Positions 59,061 to 64,000 of a stretch of DNA of 64,000 nt are shown here, one piece after another. Position 1 is the stretch's first letter. Each line of letters starts with the position of its first letter. Position numbers and translations under genes: made by a program. Origin of the DNA: Cardinalis cardinalis. Lineage: Eukaryota > Chordata > Aves > Passeriformes > Cardinalidae. The stretch lies in assembly GCA_014549065.1 (NCBI GenBank), contig JACDOX010000001.1:9583195-9647194 (forward strand). The letters run 5' to 3'. The notes beneath the pieces are model-generated. The model saw only the letters and a program-made list of their open reading frames with translations, made no database searches and was not told where the DNA came from.

Positions 59061-61849
59061 CGAAACAAGGCAGCCGTGCAGCACATACAATTTTCTGTAA
59101 TTTTTTTNAATGTTGGCCACACTGCTGCCTTGTCGTGGTCAAACCTCATTAAGGGCTCACGTTAAGCATGTTACTGCNCCCCTTTATGGAGTTATTTGTG
59201 AGGTTAGCACCTGTGTCAAATGTTTTGAAGAGTATTCCTGAAATATTTTTGTGACTGCAATTGTTTCTCTTACTTATCTGGAACTATTTTTAGATTAACC
59301 ATCTCACATCTGTGTTTTAAAGTTACNTTGGGAGAGGGTGGTCATGCAACAAAAAAGGCCTCTTAAAATTCCNGGTTACATAACACTAGAAGTGAAGTAT
59401 TTCTAGATTAGGCTTGTTCCCTCTTCTCTCACCTCGTGTTTGTAATGTACTTAAATGTAAAAAAATTCTTTTTTTTGTTGGTTTTTAAAATTTTTAAAAA
59501 TCTATTTTTTTTTTTATTCTTTTGGTTACCTCACTGAGGCCTCCAAGTACATGCTCTAATAAATAGCTCTAAACATTCTTCTTTTTCTTCTTATCAGGAA
59601 AGAAAACACATGCTGGAGCTTCTTCTGTGATATTGTAGGTGCTGGTTTGAAATTAGCAGCGCTCCCATGTTAGGGCGAAGAGTTTGCAGCCCAACTGGTG
59701 TGGTGAATGCCTTGGTGTGATGTAACAGCAAGGCTCAGTGGGTTTGCATCAGAGTCCTCCTAAGTGATGCTTTTGTGGTCTCCTATCAGAGCTCCTGTGA
59801 ACTTGAATGACGTAGGATATTGTTTCCAAATGTGTGGCACAGGCTGAACTCTGGGCTGGTCATTCCTGCATCAGCTGCTTGACAGCAGCAAGCTGCCAAA
59901 TATTCGAAGGCTGTAGTGCCCTCAGTTGCCTCGGTGAAAGCCTGTTTTTGCCAACGTACATCATACATTAGGGAAATAAAATCCAATCTGGCTTTTGCGG
60001 AATGGTTTTATGAGAAATGTAGAATTTCATGGATTTCTTGGCAAAAAAATGTTACTGAATATCATTCATGGCATTTTAGTTGATTGCACATTGGCAAAAC
60101 CTATGACCTTTGAGGAAAGGCACCTAAGGTTTTCTCTCCCTCCCTCCCTTCCCCCCTTTTCTTTATTTAACAAGACATATTGACAGCCTTTAAGTTGCTA
60201 CTCCAAATTCCTGTAAGGATGTATTTCTGTGAAGAACTAATGGAATTCTACTAAGATAATGGTGAAACCAAACTTTTAAGAAATGCTTAAGTCATATTTG
60301 CTGATGCTTACCACTAAGTCAGAATACTCCTGAAGTGCATCGGGTCATTCTTTTCATCTTTGCAAGTCCTGTCTTCCTTTCCTGGGATGAGGGGGAACGA
60401 GATTCCTGCCATCCTTTGATGTCTGAACTGTACGAACTTAATTTTTAACACAGCTGTGCTGTGTGAAGTGCATAGTAGGAAAGCATTCTAAGTGAATTTA
60501 AAAAAAAGAAGGTTTCCTGAATGCCTGAAGACCCTAAGTTTCTTTGGAACCTGCAGTCAGAAATGATGTTGCAATCACTTTACAGGTCTGGTCTTATATT
60601 TTGGCTAATCTATATGCAGGAGGAGCGCACCATGCGTGGCGTCTGTGACAGCAATGAAAAGTAAGCATTAAGCATGTAGGAGACGAGGCATGCTTCCCAC
60701 AGACATGGTCAGGCACTTGCATAACTGTCCTGGCATCAGCAGTGCTGTGTGCTCAGTAGGTGAATGAGGTGAAATGTAGAAGCCTCACCAGNCGTCTTGC
60801 TCAATTTGAATGTCTTGTCGTGACTTTTTCTATGTTGTCATGGTNTTACATGTGTTTATGAAGTTTTTGGTGAATGTTTTCCTTCAACTTTGTGAGTAAA
60901 ATAGGAATGTGACTTTCATTGCTGTCATTTATGTCATGTCCTCCCATGCGGCAAACGCTTAAATTACTACCCCTAACAGCCAGCAGGAGCTTAGCAGTTT
61001 TGAAAAGCAGTTTAAATGTGCAATGTTTAAATGCAGATTTAGTAGCCTAATGTTTAATCCTACGTTTTGAGGCTCTGTTCTCAAAATGACCTTTGGTATG
61101 GTGTTGTTTTTAGCATGAGAGGTCTTTTTAGCCTAGTTCTTCAAAATAGCACGGTATTTGTGGTGTTTATTGCATCGTATGTAAGGGCATACTTCCATTA
61201 TGTGAGTAGCTGGTTTGTTTGTGTCTGTCAAGTACTTCAGAGTTTTGTCAGAGGTATCAACTAATAGCTGTAAAAATACAACTCTGCATGACACCTGTCA
61301 TTTCAAGCTTGGAGCTGTCAGTATTAGTTGCCTTCTCACCTTCTGTTTATTCNGTTTATTTGCTGCACGCTTACCAAATGCTGCTGAATTTCTTCTGCAG
61401 AAGGNTTGATAGCTGAATCAAGGAACCTGTTGATTTACAAAGTGTTCTTTTGACCAGCAGAATGTGAGGATGGTGTGGAGGGCATGGGCATCTGTGTGCT
61501 GCCCTTGCTGCTTCCTGCTCTTGACTGCCTGGATCTGCTGCTTTGGGAGCAAAACTAAAGAAGTTCAGGTTTTTAGTGTCTGCAGCCCTAGATAAGTTAT
61601 GTGTATGCAGCAGCCAGTTTAGTTCTACTTCTAAAAGTGGGAAACTGCTGAAGAAAACTGAGTCCATGCAGCTTTGAAATATTAAGCTGGACAATGGTTA
61701 ACTACTACTTAAATTTGAGATTTAGCTGTTTAAGACTGGAATGTTGCAAACTGGAGTAAATGTAAGCTTTGTCTGTTGAGACAACAGGGTTGTTAAGCAA
61801 TTGACTGTGTCCTGGTGGTTGGGATCACACCACTGCTTTGAACAGAAAC

Positions 61850-61867
61850 AGGCTGCCTAGGCAGCCT
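61850..61867. repeat. 18-bp perfect palindrome (AGGCTGCCTAGGCAGCCT)
   Basis: Self-complementary with no spacer, centred on the AvrII-type hexamer CCTAGG. As a single site in an intron its role is unknown; it could be a dimer-binding site or simply chance. Confidence 0.9.
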
Positions 61868-64000
61868 TAACGAAATATATTCATTGACTCTTTAGGTCAG
61901 TCTTCTTGGAGCCATCTTTCATGTTCAGGAACAGAAAAGTGATAGAATTTTATAGCAGAACCTGTATAGTTTAAGATGGTAATAAAAAATAATCACTGTC
62001 TTTTCATACATTCATACTTTATTTCAGCTATCCACCTTTCTAAGTGTTCAGATACTCTTCACTTTGTACACAACAAACACTGCTTCTGTATATGTTGATT
62101 TTAAATTGCAGGAATGTAGAGAGGATGTGCCATCCCTTATTTTAAACTACTTAATAAAAAAAAGACTATAAGCTGAGTTTATCACCATTAGTCTTGCTGT
62201 TAGTAGGTCTGCCTTTATGGGGAAATGAACAGTGGTGCTGAATGAGTATTTTAACTAGAACTTTGCTTGATGCAGGTTCTACTTTTGTTTATNTGTTGGC
62301 TTCCTTTTGTTTTGAAAGAAGCAGACATAGTTGCAACTTAAAATAAGGCTGTGACTCTTGTGACTTGCTTAACTACCGAAATGTCTACCCTGTTGGAATA
62401 GAAGGTTGAGAGGTTAGTAGGTAATTCCAGTATTGACTATTTCCTTATCAAAACATTGGTTAATTTATTTTGATCAGGCTGTAGCTGCTACTGTCTTTCA
62501 TGCTTCAACAGCTGCTGTTAGCCATATATCACATCAGAGGTGTGACTTTTATTGGGGAAAGTAGAATAAGGTTTGGCGAGAGCACAAGTGACTGTTAAGG
62601 GCTGTGGTCATTAAATTTGAGGCCGGACTTAAATCTGAAGAAATACTCCTAAAGTCTGAGAGTTCTTTACTGTGGACTTACGCTGTGTTTCATACNTAGT
62701 AACTTTAGCATCCAGAGCTCAAATATGAAGTTGATTCATGCCTCAGATAAAAATGCAGATCTAAAATCACGTAATGGCAAGCAGCATTTTTGCTCTTAAT
62801 TTAGATGATGGATTTGTTTGTTTACAAGCTGCATCATAAACTTAAAGGTTACTTTTCTTTTGAAANAGTGTGTGCTCAAGAAGCAGGGTGAATGCTAGGT
62901 TCCATAGCACATCTCCTGCATTGTGAGGGACAATATTTAGCCCAAACCTGCAAATTGGAATGGTGTGAGTTGAGCAAAGTGTGTTAAGTAAAGCAAAACC
63001 CTTACCCTGTTTTAATTTGGTTCTCTGGGTATATTAGCAGATCCGAGCTACTGTGAGCTGACGTTGACAGTTATCAGTGGCTGACGTGCCTGAATTTTAT
63101 TGGATGCTTGTCAGCTGAAAAACAGTAAACAAGGCAGGATCAAATGCCTACTTGATGCTTGTAACCTTGTTTCTGAAGATGCTCTGTTGTTATAAAGTTT
63201 CATTAGTGCTTCAGGAGAGTAGAGCCTTCTTGTCTTAAAAAATGGTTCTTTAGCAGGNATGATTTATGTAATAAAATGAGTGGAAATTCTTACATGTTCT
63301 TAACTGTGTGGCTGTTTCTAGTGGATGGGTGAGACTTACTCGGCTCCAGTTTGATATTGCCCAGGTTACATCAGTGCTTGGGAGGTAACAGTATCTGTGT
63401 GCTCTGCTTTTTAGCGTTTCCAGGCAAAGAGACTGTTCTGTTAGAGGCTGTCAGTACACGCTGAAGTCCAGCTTTAACAGCTCCTGATGACAGTGAGCAT
63501 CAGTAGTCGCAGTGCCAGACGTCCTTGAGCCGTCAGGGATCTTCACCATGACTGCAGTCTGCTCTGGAGCAGTCTAATAGCAGAAGCTTCTTTTGGTGAA
63601 GGGGATTCCTTCTCACCTTGTTNAAACTTCCTTATGGTGTGCTCTAATAAACTGAATGAGGTGGTAAATATTACAGATGGCTTCTGCCTAATAATTGAAA
63701 TGAAATAAAACCAAATAGATATTAGAGATANGAAGATGGCTCGTAGGAGTTTACCTCCAAGTGATTTAGGAAGTGTTAATATCCCAGCCGAGCACTAAAG
63801 AGATTTAAGTGTGTGGTTTTAAAGGTGACATTCAAATGCTATTTTAAGAGGAGTGATAAATGCTTGTGCTTTTCCCCTTGCCCTCTGCTTCATGCTATAG
63901 AAGGTCCTCTTGACAGTGGCTACAAGAAGGGTAATAAATGTGCTGATATTTTTCTCCCTGAAAATTTGTCCCTTGTTTGGGACAAATCACCTTCAGTCAA

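Larger units (their letters stand above)
24482..64000 (+). other. CHD7: CHD7 intron 1 (5' part; continues beyond window)
   Basis: Opens with GTGAGT and runs to the end of the window, at least 39.5 kb. The first CHD7 coding exon is long (over 1.5 kb in vertebrates) and would be an obvious long open frame; none is present, so it lies further downstream. The first 1.7 kb is CpG island. After that the sequence is AT-rich and mostly unique, with simple repeats, short CR1 tails, a long old antisense LINE (about 38.9-40.9 kb) and a CpG-dense patch at 58.2-59.05 kb. Stretches with nothing recognised include about 26.8-29.7, 30-33.9, 35.6-38.0, 40.9-43.0, 44.6-52.0, 59.1-61.8 and 61.9-64.0 kb. Long developmental-gene introns often hold enhancers, but none can be proved here. 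Confidence 0.7.

Overview
The window is nuclear DNA from a vertebrate, most likely a bird. The evidence for a bird is the set of CR1-type LINE tails with avian-style 3' ends, the absence of any recognisable mammalian SINE family, and sharp CpG islands in an otherwise AT-rich background. The species cannot be fixed from the sequence. It is a draft assembly, with scattered single N bases and one 30-base gap.

Layout: positions 1-5.7 kb hold the 3' end of RAB2A on the + strand: a partial intron, a 69-nt coding exon, a 2.1-kb intron, and the final coding exon with the double-cysteine tail and the 3' UTR. From about 5.7 to 23 kb is intergenic DNA. It contains an isolated CpG island at about 11.5-12.95 kb with promoter-like motifs (TATA box, paired E-boxes, an RFX X-box) but no recognisable gene, and two CR1 tails. 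From about 23.0 to 26.2 kb is a second, larger CpG island. It is called here as the CHD7 promoter, the untranslated CHD7 exon 1 and the start of intron 1. This call rests on RAB2A-CHD7 gene order, which is conserved in vertebrates, and on an ATG-free GC-rich leader ending in a consensus splice donor. The rest (24.5-64 kb) would be CHD7 intron 1, which runs past the window. The first coding exon of CHD7, which is large, is not present.

The intron is mostly unique AT-rich sequence with simple repeats, short CR1 tails, one long decayed antisense CR1-clade LINE (about 38.9-40.9 kb, reverse-transcriptase motifs still legible) and a third CpG-dense patch at 58.2-59.05 kb that could be an alternative promoter or enhancer.

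Only 165 nt of the window (two RAB2A exons) can be supported as protein-coding. The long open frames elsewhere lie in CpG islands, where stop codons are rare, and have no recognisable protein content. I found no evidence of a novel multi-gene system. The points most worth checking are the orphan CpG island at 11.5-12.95 kb, the intronic CpG island at 58.2-59.05 kb, and the old LINE.
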